Under the pieces are notes generated by a model. It made no database searches, was not told where the DNA came from, and saw nothing but the letters and a program-made list of their open reading frames with translations. The position numbers were made by a program, and so were the translations under genes. From positions 24,205 through 88,204 of the forward strand of contig JBDZVD010000015.1 in the NCBI GenBank assembly GCA_040255525.1: a stretch of 64,000 nucleotides of DNA. Reading direction: 5' to 3'. Positions within the stretch are counted from its first letter, which is position 1, and each line of letters opens with the position of its first letter. Source of the stretch: Rugosimonospora sp040255525. Its GTDB lineage: Bacteria > Actinomycetota > Actinomycetes > Mycobacteriales > Micromonosporaceae. This document shows positions 24,619-32,759 of this stretch, piece after piece.

Positions 24619-26812
24619 CGTCGCCTCCTACGTGGTCGAGTCTCTTCAGGACGGCGCCGCCGGCATCCGGTGCGGTCCGTTCGCTGTGCCAGCGCCGCGC
24701 GAGCTGCCGAACGGCGGAGTAGGCCCGCCGGTTCCCACCGGTCACCCGTTCGAGCAGACCGGCCAGCGCCTCCCGGCCCACCGGGTCCCCATCGACGACC
24801 TCCGCCCAGGCGGTCAGCGCCTGCTGGGCGGCCTCGCGGGCGATCGGATGCAGCAGCGCGTCGGCCCACAGGGCGGCCACCACCGCGGCGATCGCTGGGC
24901 TGGTGTCGCTGCGCCAGAGCAGGCCGTGCCAGGCGGAGGCGCCGGGATGGGTGCCGACCGGTTCCCGCATCTGGGCCCGCGACGCCGCGTACACGAAGGC
25001 GTAGTAGGCCACGAACAGCCGGGCCTGCTGATCGTCGAGCCGCTCCTTCGGGGTGAGTTCCCGGCGGGCCCGCTGCGAGTCCTCGGGCGGTTCGATCACC
25101 GGCGCCGGCCGGCTGGTCCACAGCCGCAGCCGCTCCAGAACCGACAGGGTGAGCTGCTCGTCGCCCCGGACGATCACCGAGGTGATGCTGCTGGCCAGCA
25201 CCGGCGCGAGGTTGGCGTCGGTAGCGAGGTGCGCGAACGCGTCGAGTGAGGTCTCAAGGTCGAGAAGGCCCAGATGCCCGTACGCGCGGGCCGCAGTGAT
25301 CCGGAACGGGTCGTCGGAGCGGTCCAGGTGCCAGTCGTAGAGCATGCTGCGGGTGGCCTGGCTGACCGCCGCGGCCCGGGCCGGTCGCTGCAGCGCGGCC
25401 GCGGCGGCCTGCCGGTCGAGAGTGTTCGGGCTCTGCGCCCACGGGCCGATGACAGACCGCCGGACGTAGTCGAAGGCGTGCACGGCGAAGACTCCGACCG
25501 CCTCGGCAGCGCCGATCCGGACCGCTGCGACCGGGTGCCGCGCCAGGTTGCGCAGCCACTCCAGTAGGCCGTCGCGGATTTCCGCGTACTCGGCCCAAAC
25601 TCCGGTGAGCACCTGCTGCGGCAAGCCCCGGTCGCCGAAGTGGACGACTTCCATCGGAGTGACGCCGTAGCGTGTCCGTACCGGTTGGTTGGTGACGCGG
25701 GCCTGGACCGTCTCGAGCAGCGTGGTCCGCCGGTTCCGGAACGGATCCGGCGGCGGTTCGCCGGGTGCCGGCTGTGCCGGCGGCATCAGGGTCCGCTCCA
25801 GCTGCGCGGCGGCGTCGGACACCACCTCGTACGAGTAGCCGGGCAGCGTGGCGAGCGAGATGGCGAAGCATCGGCTGCTCGCGTCGAGCCGGTCGAACCA
25901 GGTCTCGAAGGTGGCGTCGGAGAACTGTTTGAGCTGCCGGCGGATCCGCTCCAGATCCAGGCTGCCGGCTCGCTCGTCGCCGGCCAGCGTGCGGGCCAGG
26001 GAGGCGGCGCGACGGACCCGGTCGTCGCGTTCGGCGATGTCGGCCAGCATCTCCCGCACCAGCGGCTCGGCGAGGATCTCGGCCGTCCGCACGCCGTCCG
26101 GATCCACCCAGCGCAGGTGGCGGCGCAGGTGCGCGCCGAGTACCTCGGCCGCGGCCGGCGGATCGCCGAGCGACGCCGTGTAGTCGTCGATCAGGGCTTG
26201 CGGGAGCCGGGCTTTCGGGTCAACGGTCAGCACCAGCCGGCTGTCCAGGTCGCCCAGGCACTCGTGGAGCCGCTCGATCTCAAAACCGGTGAGGTCCTCC
26301 AGCACCGTGGCGCCGGCGTTCGGCAATAGGTAGCCGACCTGGGATTCCAGGCGTTTGGCGGTGAGCCGCCGGAGTGCCACGTCGGGCGCGAGCACCTTGA
26401 CGGCGCTCACGCCGTAGTCCAGCAGGAGCCGGGCCGCGGCGGTACGCCCGCCCCGGCGCGCACCGACGCGGATGATCAGCAGGCGCCGTTCCAGGGAGAG
26501 TTCGGCGAAGCCGCCCGGTGGCACGAACGTATGCTGGATCGGGTCCAGCTCCTCGCGGCCGAGCGCCAGTGGAACCGGCTCCCGGCCGCGACCCGAAGCG
26601 CCGAGGTAGATGTTGACCTTGTCGCGGCCGACGAAGTCCCGATCGGCCTTGATCTCGTCGGCCTGGACGCCGCCGACCATAAGGTTGGATTCGTAGGCGG
26701 CGCCGGCCTCCTCCGCGTCCGGCCGCAGGCCCTCGACCATGCGTCCAGACAGTTGCTCTTCGGTGCTCCCGGCCTCGACCCCGACCTCTGACTCGACCTC
26801 GGGCTCGGTCAC
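24605..26812 (-). CDS. Large STAND-like protein with degenerate Walker A and helical repeats
   Basis: 735 residues. Residues ~45-75 hold the short module DEIKADRDFVGRDKVNIYLG seen in actinobacterial conflict proteins. Residues ~105-260 look like a degenerate P-loop NTPase: IIRVGARRGGRTAAARLLL is a Walker A with Lys changed to Arg, and GATVLEDL a possible Walker B. Residues ~380-735 are helical, HEAT-like (LARHPVAAVRIGAAEAVGVFAVHAFDYV). No membrane segment. GTG 26812 overlaps the TIR stop by four bases. Inferred role: sensor or scaffold that controls the TIR effector. Confidence 0.65.
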   Translation of the reverse strand: MTEPEVESEVGVEAGSTEEQLSGRMVEGLRPDAEEAGAAYESNLMVGGVQADEIKADRDFVGRDKVNIYLGASGRGREPVPLALGREELDPIQHTFVPPGGFAELSLERRLLIIRVGARRGGRTAAARLLLDYGVSAVKVLAPDVALRRLTAKRLESQVGYLLPNAGATVLEDLTGFEIERLHECLGDLDSRLVLTVDPKARLPQALIDDYTASLGDPPAAAEVLGAHLRRHLRWVDPDGVRTAEILAEPLVREMLADIAERDDRVRRAASLARTLAGDERAGSLDLERIRRQLKQFSDATFETWFDRLDASSRCFAISLATLPGYSYEVVSDAAAQLERTLMPPAQPAPGEPPPDPFRNRRTTLLETVQARVTNQPVRTRYGVTPMEVVHFGDRGLPQQVLTGVWAEYAEIRDGLLEWLRNLARHPVAAVRIGAAEAVGVFAVHAFDYVRRSVIGPWAQSPNTLDRQAAAAALQRPARAAAVSQATRSMLYDWHLDRSDDPFRITAARAYGHLGLLDLETSLDAFAHLATDANLAPVLASSITSVIVRGDEQLTLSVLERLRLWTSRPAPVIEPPEDSQRARRELTPKERLDDQQARLFVAYYAFVYAASRAQMREPVGTHPGASAWHGLLWRSDTSPAIAAVVAALWADALLHPIAREAAQQALTAWAEVVDGDPVGREALAGLLERVTGGNRRAYSAVRQLARRWHSERTAPDAGGAVLKRLDHVGGDDDGK

Positions 26813-27387
26813 GCCCGACCGCCCGAGATCCGGTCACCGAAGATCATGTCGCGGCCGGCCCTGGCTTTGCCGATTTTGATCGATCGCTCCCGCTCGGGCG
26901 CCTTCTCGGGCGGCAGCGGGGCGGTCGCCAGGTCGGGCCGTGCCGCCAGTTCCTCGACCAGCCGGTCGATGTCGGGCTCCGGATCGCGCGCCCTGATGTG
27001 CCGGAACTGGTATCGGCTCAGTGCCTGCAGGTCGGGTGGCAACTCGTGTGGCTGCGGTAGGGCCGCGTCGCCGATCAGTACGGGCAGCACGTCGATGCCC
27101 TCCCGTAGCGCCTCGGCGATCTCCTTGCGCACGAAGTCGTCGGGCCGGTCGATCAGGCGCGTGCCGTTGGCGCTTTCGCTCAGCCAGTGCGGTCCGATGA
27201 CGACGATGACCACGTCGCTGGCGCGCAGCCGCGTCCACAACAGCTGATCAAAGACGGTCGCGAGGGGAATCGAGCGCTGGTCGCGGAACACCCTGGCGGC
27301 ACCGAAGCGGGCGCTCAGCTTGGCATCCAGGAGAACCGCGCCGAGCGCGCCGTCACTGGTCCGGTAGTTGATGAAGATGCCACCCAT
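26809..27387 (-). CDS. TIR-domain protein (candidate NADase effector)
   Basis: 192 residues. Residues 1-~140 are a bacterial TIR domain: GGIFINYRTSDG opening, FRDQRSIPLATVFDQLLWTRLRASDVVIVVIGPHWL, and FVRKEIAEALREGIDVLPVLI with Glu89 at the usual NADase position. After a linker the C-terminus carries SIKIGKARAGRDMIFGDRI, a GRD-type module like the one in the next protein. ATG 27387 follows AGGA. It is the first gene of a four-gene overlapping operon. Bacterial TIR enzymes deplete or convert NAD upon infection; activity here is inferred, not shown. Confidence 0.85.
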   Translation of the reverse strand: MGGIFINYRTSDGALGAVLLDAKLSARFGAARVFRDQRSIPLATVFDQLLWTRLRASDVVIVVIGPHWLSESANGTRLIDRPDDFVRKEIAEALREGIDVLPVLIGDAALPQPHELPPDLQALSRYQFRHIRARDPEPDIDRLVEELAARPDLATAPLPPEKAPERERSIKIGKARAGRDMIFGDRISGGRA

Positions 27388-27518
27388 GAAGGATCCTCAC
27401 CCCTCGTCAGCCGCATGCATCCCACAGTGTGCGAAGGCCCGGTCCATGATCGGCAGACGTTGCCTGTTGCCAGATTCGTGCCGGTCGCGCGGCTCCACCG
27501 GGGCGATGACAGGTCGTG

Positions 27519-27547
27519 ACACTACTGTCGCGATATGCAGCTGTCCA
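27519..27547 (-). promoter_or_regulatory. Candidate promoter of the TIR operon
   Basis: On the minus strand TGGACA (27542-27547), a 17-base spacer and TAGTGT (27519-27524) form a good actinobacterial promoter, giving a leader of about 125 bases before the TIR ATG. GACA-CTAC-TGTC (27517-27528) is an inverted repeat across the -10 and could be bound by the XRE-type protein encoded upstream. Confidence 0.45.
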
Positions 27548-27618
27548 GAAAAATCTTGCCCCTTCCGGACTCCCTCCACTGTTCGCATTCGAGGAACCAG
27601 CCGGACGGCAGAACCGGT

Positions 27619-28836
27619 TCATGATCGGAGGCGGCCCCTGGCCAATTCGCGATCGATCCGGATCCGAAAGTCCACTATGTCTGACCGGTCTGGCCAGCGA
27701 CGGGTCAGTCCGGCCAGGACGGACAGCTGGTGACGCACCGAGGTGGAGTCGACGTGCTGGGCGTCGTCGAGCGCCCGGTTCCCGCTGCGGACCGCCCCGC
27801 TCTGGTCACCGCACGACGCTTGCGCCACGGCCAGGCGTACCCCGTACAGAGCCTGGGCCCGGCGCGCGTGCCGTGGCGCCTCAGCCAGCCCGGCGGCCAG
27901 CGACTCGACCGCCAGCTCCGAACGGCCCAGATCGAGATAGCACCAGCCACGTACCACCGCCATCAGCCGGCCACCGCCGCGCGACCCGAGCAGAATGCCG
28001 GAACCCTCGTCCGCCTCGTCGCCGGCCGCGGCCGCCCGGTCGAGCGCTGCCAGGCAGGGTGACGCCTGCCCGAGCAGGGCCCAGCCTTGAGCGGCCCGCT
28101 GTGCCGCGAGCGCCCGGATCCCGGCCGGCGTCCGGTCGCGCTCCACCCGCTCCGTGAGCTCCACGACCGCCTTGCCGTCGCCCCGGTAGAGCGCCACGTC
28201 GGCCTGCCGCAGCAACGTGTACGCCGCCAGCTCCGGCACCCCGGCCGCCGCCGCCAGCTCGGCCGCGACCCCGGTCAGCGCCAGCGCGCCGTCCGGGTCC
28301 CCGCACTCCTGCACCATCCAGCCCGCATACTCGGCGTAGTGCGCGGCCAGACCGAGAGCCTCCCGGCGCCACTCGCCCCGGGCGCGTTCGGCCGAGGCCC
28401 GCAGCGCCCCGTACTCGGCCGCGAGCGCCGGCAGCAGCGTGCCCGGCGGACTCGCGTGCCCCCGCGCCCGCAGCAGGTCGAAAAGGTCCCGAGCCGCCGC
28501 CACACCATGCAGGCGGGCCTCCCCGAATCCCGCCGCCCCGGCCGCCACCTCGCGAAACGTCCGCAGCAGCGCTGACGGCGCGGCCAACGCCGCACCGGGC
28601 AGCGGCGTGGCCACCTCGCCGGCCGCCAGCAGCGCGATCAGCTCCCCGCCGGCCCCCAGCACTGCATCGCACTGCCGTACGAGGTTGGCCGAGGCCCCGC
28701 GCTCACCCCGCTCGACCCGGCTGAGAAACCCGCGGTCGCAGTACACTGCGCTGGCGAGATGCGCCAGCGAGAGTCCCGCGGCGTGACGCCGTCGGCGTAG
28801 CTCGGCCCCAAGCTCCGCCGCCCGCATCGACTTCAT
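27619..28836 (-). CDS. XRE-family regulator with TPR-like C-terminal region
   Basis: 405 residues. Residues ~8-65 are a Cro/C1 helix-turn-helix (GAELRRRRHAAGLSLAHLASAVYCDRGFLSRVERGERGASANLVRQCDAVLGA). The remainder is alanine-rich helical repeats of TPR type, as in many actinobacterial XRE regulators with a signal-sensing C-terminus. ATG 28836 follows GGGAGGTCG. It lies 231 bases upstream of the TIR operon in the same direction and may control it, or the cluster whose left arm ends 309 bases upstream. Confidence 0.87.
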   Translation of the reverse strand: MKSMRAAELGAELRRRRHAAGLSLAHLASAVYCDRGFLSRVERGERGASANLVRQCDAVLGAGGELIALLAAGEVATPLPGAALAAPSALLRTFREVAAGAAGFGEARLHGVAAARDLFDLLRARGHASPPGTLLPALAAEYGALRASAERARGEWRREALGLAAHYAEYAGWMVQECGDPDGALALTGVAAELAAAAGVPELAAYTLLRQADVALYRGDGKAVVELTERVERDRTPAGIRALAAQRAAQGWALLGQASPCLAALDRAAAAGDEADEGSGILLGSRGGGRLMAVVRGWCYLDLGRSELAVESLAAGLAEAPRHARRAQALYGVRLAVAQASCGDQSGAVRSGNRALDDAQHVDSTSVRHQLSVLAGLTRRWPDRSDIVDFRIRIDRELARGRLRS

Positions 28837-29145
28837 CGCCCTCGACCTCCCGCCCTTGCTGGGTGATCAGCCCCTGACCGAGCACGGTCCGCTGTGCGAT
28901 CCAATCTATGGTGCACGTCCCAACCGCGACTGACCTCGAGGTCCTCGCCGCATTGAGCGCGATGTGACCGGCGCCCAGCCGCCGATATCCAGCGGCCAAC
29001 GGGTCGGTACCGGTGGCGGTACCACGAACACACCCGGCCCTGACCCGGCCGGCACACCAGCTGCATCCGCCGGCCCGCGGCGGATCCAGCGGTAGCCTCC
29101 ACGAGTACCCGCACGCCGCCCGACCGGCGGGGATGAGATCTCGGC
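28837..29145. other. Intergenic gap between the XRE gene and the left arm of the biosynthetic cluster
   Basis: 309 bases with no supported gene. It receives read-through from the fatty-acyl-AMP ligase gene and must contain the promoter of the XRE gene. I see no clear terminator hairpin or consensus promoter. Confidence 0.4.
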
Positions 29146-30870
29146 TCAGTTCAGGTTGCGCTCCGCGGACAGCAGCGCCAAGCGTCCGTTGGCGCACCGC
29201 CGGCGTACTTCTGAGACGCGAACCTTCCCGCTGGTGGTGACCGGGAGTTGTCCATGCCGGACAAAGCCCACCTCGGTCAGGTACAGATCGAGCGAACGCG
29301 CGACAGCCCGCTTCACCGCCACGGCCAGGTGTGAGAGTTGCGCCGGGGTGGTGTCCACGCCCTTGGCGACCTCGGCGATGAGCCGGACGCTGGAGGTGCC
29401 CGGGCTGGTGGCGACCTCGTCGACGAAGGCCGCGACGCGACCCCGGTGGACCTCGGGCACACTCTGACAGGCTGCCGCGATGTCCGCGGCGAAGAAGTTG
29501 CGACCGTTCACAATGAGCGTGTCGTCCGCCCGGCCGAGGACGAAGAGTTGACCGCCGCAGAGAAACCCGAGGTCGCCGGTGGCGTACCAGTCGTCCGCGG
29601 ATGGGCGGTTGGGTCGCACGGCGCCGTCCGGGTCCCAGTACCCGGCGGACAGCTGGGGGCCCCTGACGAGTACCTCTCCCACGCGCTTCTCCGCGTCCTG
29701 CCCGCTGATGCACACGTCGGTTCCGGGCAGCGGGATACCGGACGCGAGGAGCCACTGCGTGCCGGTCGGATCGTCGGTGGGCTCCGCGAGCACCACCTGC
29801 CCGGTGGCGAGTGCCTCGCGCTGTACCGCGATCCGCCCGGGTCGTACCGCCGGCGTGCAGGTCGTGACGGTCAGCGTCGCCTCGGCCAGTCCGTACGACG
29901 GGCACAGCGCCGTCCCGGCGAACCCGGCCGGGGCGAAGTGGCTGATGAACCGGTCGGCTGTGCTGGGCCGTACCACTTCGCCGGCGTTGCGGGCGACCCG
30001 CCACCGCCGCAGGTCAAGGGAGCGCACCGCCTCCGGCGCTACCTTCCGGACGCACAGCTCATAGCCGAAGTTCGGTGCGCTGGACAGCGTTCCGCCACAT
30101 TGGTCGATGGCTCCCAACCAGCTCACCGGCGAGCGGACGAATTCCTCCGCCCGCAGCAGCACGGTGCGGTATCCGGTGTGCAGCGGGCGCAGCACCGCCG
30201 TCACCAGTCCCATGTCGTGGTACAGCGGCACCCAGGAGACCGCCACATCGCGGGGCGACTCCTGGTAGGTCGCCGCCGCCTGCTGGCACTGTGCGTGCAA
30301 CGCACCCGCGCGGACGACCACGCCTCGCGGGTGGCCTGTCGAGCCGGAGGTGAACTGCAGGAACACCACGTCGTCGGTGTCCGGTACCCGCTGGTCGGCG
30401 GTCACCGCCGGCTGATGGGCGATCACGTCGGTGGCACCCACGACGCCGCATCGTTCGCCCGCCCGGGAGACGAGCTGGGTCACTGCCGCGATGTCGGTGT
30501 CGGCCGTGACGATCAACGCCGGACGGCAGGCACGAATCATTCCGAGCAGCCGCCCGCTGAGCGCCTCGACGCGGCTGCCGGTGGGCGACGGTGCGGGGAC
30601 GGCAATCGCGCCGATACCCGCGCAGGCGACCAGCACGGTGACGAAGCCCGCCTCGTTGGGCATCGCGATGATGACCCGGTCACCGATGCCGACTCCGGCG
30701 CTGGTCAGGCCCGCGCATGCCTGGTCGACCCGGCGGGCGAGGGCGGCCCAGTCGAGCTGCTCCACCGGCGCGCCGTCACGCCAGGTGACTAGGGCCGTAG
30801 CCGCCGGACTGTCCCGGGCGTGCCCGGCGATCCAGTGGTAGGGCGTACCAGCCGGGCTGGCACCGGTCAC
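29146..30870 (-). CDS. Fatty-acyl-AMP ligase (FAAL)-type adenylate-forming enzyme
   Basis: 574 residues. FLQFTSGSTGHPRGVV (TSGSTG at 174-179), WVPLYHDMGLVTAVL and SYGLAEATLTVT are FAAL signatures; YATGDLGFL, GRADDTLIVNGRNFFAADIAAA and the C-terminal SGKVRVSEVRRRC (Lys about 549) complete the fold. FAALs form acyl-AMP from a free fatty acid and load it onto a carrier protein. The adjacent carrier gene overlaps it by four bases and is the likely acceptor. It is the last gene of the left arm. Confidence 0.9.
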   Translation of the reverse strand: MTGASPAGTPYHWIAGHARDSPAATALVTWRDGAPVEQLDWAALARRVDQACAGLTSAGVGIGDRVIIAMPNEAGFVTVLVACAGIGAIAVPAPSPTGSRVEALSGRLLGMIRACRPALIVTADTDIAAVTQLVSRAGERCGVVGATDVIAHQPAVTADQRVPDTDDVVFLQFTSGSTGHPRGVVVRAGALHAQCQQAAATYQESPRDVAVSWVPLYHDMGLVTAVLRPLHTGYRTVLLRAEEFVRSPVSWLGAIDQCGGTLSSAPNFGYELCVRKVAPEAVRSLDLRRWRVARNAGEVVRPSTADRFISHFAPAGFAGTALCPSYGLAEATLTVTTCTPAVRPGRIAVQREALATGQVVLAEPTDDPTGTQWLLASGIPLPGTDVCISGQDAEKRVGEVLVRGPQLSAGYWDPDGAVRPNRPSADDWYATGDLGFLCGGQLFVLGRADDTLIVNGRNFFAADIAAACQSVPEVHRGRVAAFVDEVATSPGTSSVRLIAEVAKGVDTTPAQLSHLAVAVKRAVARSLDLYLTEVGFVRHGQLPVTTSGKVRVSEVRRRCANGRLALLSAERNLN

Positions 30871-31145
30871 GGCATGGCACCGGACTGGGCCTGCTCGGAC
30901 AGCATCGCGACGACCGCCCGCGCGAACCCGACGAAGTCGTCAGCCTGAAGCAGCGCTTCGATGTCGATGTCCACCGCGAGGCGGTCGGAGAGCCCGGTGA
31001 TCATCTCCAGCGCGTGCAGCGAATCGCCTTCCAGGTCGAAGAAGTTGTCGGTTGCCGCGACCGGCCGGCCGAAGGCTTCGCTTGCCACCACAAGGATCTG
31101 ACCGAGAACGGCCTCAGGTGTGAGGCTCTCACTGCTGGGCATCAC
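30867..31145 (-). CDS. Acyl carrier protein 1
   Basis: 92 residues. The phosphopantetheine site is DLEGDSLHALEM with Ser42, in a normal four-helix carrier length. It overlaps the FAAL gene by four bases and the helical protein gene by 17. Expected to carry the acyl group activated by the neighbouring FAAL and offer it to the free-standing condensation protein. Confidence 0.92.
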   Translation of the reverse strand: MMPSSESLTPEAVLGQILVVASEAFGRPVAATDNFFDLEGDSLHALEMITGLSDRLAVDIDIEALLQADDFVGFARAVVAMLSEQAQSGAMP

Positions 31146-31749
31146 CGGCTCCCCCCGACTCCGTGCGGCTGTTTTCTTGGCTCTCGACCGTGACTATGGC
31201 CATGACTTCGTCGTACCAATCCAGGTGCTCGGCCGCGAGCGCCTCGTCCCGCAGGTACCAGTGGTCGGACTGCGCGACACCCAGGTCCTTGGCGGCTTCC
31301 CGCAACAGCCGCACGCTGTCTGCCCAGGCGCGGATCGTCGCGGCCCGGGAGCCGACCGTGGCGACGCCCAACACGTCCCGGCAGTAGTCGATGGTCGCCT
31401 GGATGTCGGCAGCCAGTTCCGTGGCGTCGATCGGGGCGGGGCGAAGCACCATCTCCCAGACCTCGGCCGCGTGCTCGCTGTGGACGGTCTCCAGCGCTTC
31501 CAGCACCGCACTCATGTGCTCCGCCAGGTCGGGCAGTTCGTCGAAGCGCAGGCCGCGTTCCTGCAGGAACAGTTCGGCGGACAGGACGAGGATTCGTTGG
31601 CGCGCCCGCCATGCCAGCTCGGGCTGGCCGGCGCTCAGGGCGCCGTCAAGGTCGTATGACTGCGTCATCGCGTCGAGGTGAAGGCCGTTGAGGCGCCGGG
31701 CCTGGCGGAGCCAGTCGGCGAGCCGATCGGTTGTCACCAGCACGGTCAC
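31129..31749 (-). CDS. Helical protein of unknown function paired with the nucleotidyltransferase
   Basis: 206 residues, predicted all-helical, no signal or membrane segment. Notable stretches are AWRARQRILVLSAELFLQERGLRFDELPDLAEHMSAVLEALETVHSEHAAEVWEMVL and DIQATIDYCRDVLGV. I do not recognise a family. Its helical-bundle character and four-base overlap with a nucleotidyltransferase gene recall the accessory helical (HEPN- or KNTase-C-like) partners of such enzymes, but no catalytic RxxxxH motif is seen. Present within the translationally coupled left arm. Confidence 0.6.
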   Translation of the reverse strand: MTVLVTTDRLADWLRQARRLNGLHLDAMTQSYDLDGALSAGQPELAWRARQRILVLSAELFLQERGLRFDELPDLAEHMSAVLEALETVHSEHAAEVWEMVLRPAPIDATELAADIQATIDYCRDVLGVATVGSRAATIRAWADSVRLLREAAKDLGVAQSDHWYLRDEALAAEHLDWYDEVMAIVTVESQENSRTESGGAGDAQQ

Positions 31750-32759
31750 GCCCCTTCCGCGACGCCGACCGACAGGAAGCCCGCTGAGCGCAGCGGCACC
31801 ATGTACATCCAGGCGCCGACGCGGACTTCCCCGACCGGTACCGAGAGTTCCTCGGCCACGGTCGCGGTGGCCTGTGCCCAGGAGTCGCCGGCTGCCAGGC
31901 GTCGGCTGACGACCGATACGACTCCCCGCGTCTGGGCAACCGACTGGCCCGCGCGGATCAGGTAGTCCGTATCGGAACCGGCGACGTGGCGCACCCGGTC
32001 AGCCAGGTGGCAGGAGCGTGGTTGCAGCATGGTCATCAGCTCGGTGGGCAGTTGGACCTGGGAACGCAGTTGTGCGAGCCTGGCCGTGATGCCCGCCGCG
32101 GGTCGCAGCCAGCCGTCGACCAGCTCCCGGTACTGCGGCGAGTCCCGCCCGAAGCGCCGCGCCGCCTTCTCCCCTACCCACTTCAGCGACGGATATCCTT
32201 CCCCCTCGGCGGCCAGCACACTCGTCGCGTACCACAGCTGCGCTTCGCGCTCGAGCAGGTCCGCCTGGCGCGACAGGCCGGTGGCCAGGCAGCAGGAGGC
32301 GCGCGCGAGGTGTTTGAATGCCATCAGCAGCGCCCACCGGGAGTACGCCAGACACGCCATCGACCGCTGAAACGACTCGGACAGCTTCGCCACGCTCTCG
32401 TACACGACCACCGGTTTGCCAATGGACAGGCGGTAGTAGCGGCTGAAGTCCCGGGAAGTCAGGTCCGGCAGGGACGTCCACGTATGGCCGTTCATCCGGT
32501 CCGCGAGCGTCTCCAGGTAACTGACCGTCAGGTACTCGCAGTCCACGTACCGTGACTGCCGCAGCCCGATGGAGGTGCTCTGGCGTGCGACGCGCTTCGG
32601 GTCGATGAGGTACAGGTCGATGTCCGAGTTCGCGTTGCCGAAGCCTTCCACGATCGACCCGGTGGCGATACACGAGGTGTCTGCCGACAGCGTCGCGGTG
32701 ATCTGCTCGATTTCCGAGGCCACATCGGGTGGCAACGCAAGATCCCGAATCAGATTCAT
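31746..32759 (-). CDS. Pol-beta-superfamily nucleotidyltransferase
   Basis: 337 residues. The diagnostic GS...D-x-D motif is complete: GSIVEGFGNANSDIDLYLI (Gly34-Ser35, Asp46, Asp48). About 200 helical residues follow, like the C-terminal halves of small-molecule nucleotidyltransferases. It may nucleotidylate a pathway intermediate or self-resistance target; proteins of this fold adenylylate aminoglycosides and lincosamides. ATG 32759 overlaps the condensation gene stop (ATGA). A terminal region TYMVPLRSAG-like segment is not assigned. Confidence 0.8.
   Translation of the reverse strand: MNLIRDLALPPDVASEIEQITATLSADTSCIATGSIVEGFGNANSDIDLYLIDPKRVARQSTSIGLRQSRYVDCEYLTVSYLETLADRMNGHTWTSLPDLTSRDFSRYYRLSIGKPVVVYESVAKLSESFQRSMACLAYSRWALLMAFKHLARASCCLATGLSRQADLLEREAQLWYATSVLAAEGEGYPSLKWVGEKAARRFGRDSPQYRELVDGWLRPAAGITARLAQLRSQVQLPTELMTMLQPRSCHLADRVRHVAGSDTDYLIRAGQSVAQTRGVVSVVSRRLAAGDSWAQATATVAEELSVPVGEVRVGAWMYMVPLRSAGFLSVGVAEGA

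Noticed and set aside
22783..25056. 757-codon plus-strand frame across the SPFH and STAND-like genes
   Set aside because: It is the antisense of two well-supported overlapping genes, has low-complexity Leu/Arg composition and no family motif; a GC-rich shadow.
31129..32759. Toxin-antitoxin (HEPN/MNT) reading of the nucleotidyltransferase pair
   Set aside because: No RxxxxH HEPN motif is seen in the helical protein, the enzyme is much longer than MNT antitoxins, and both are embedded in a coupled biosynthetic operon.
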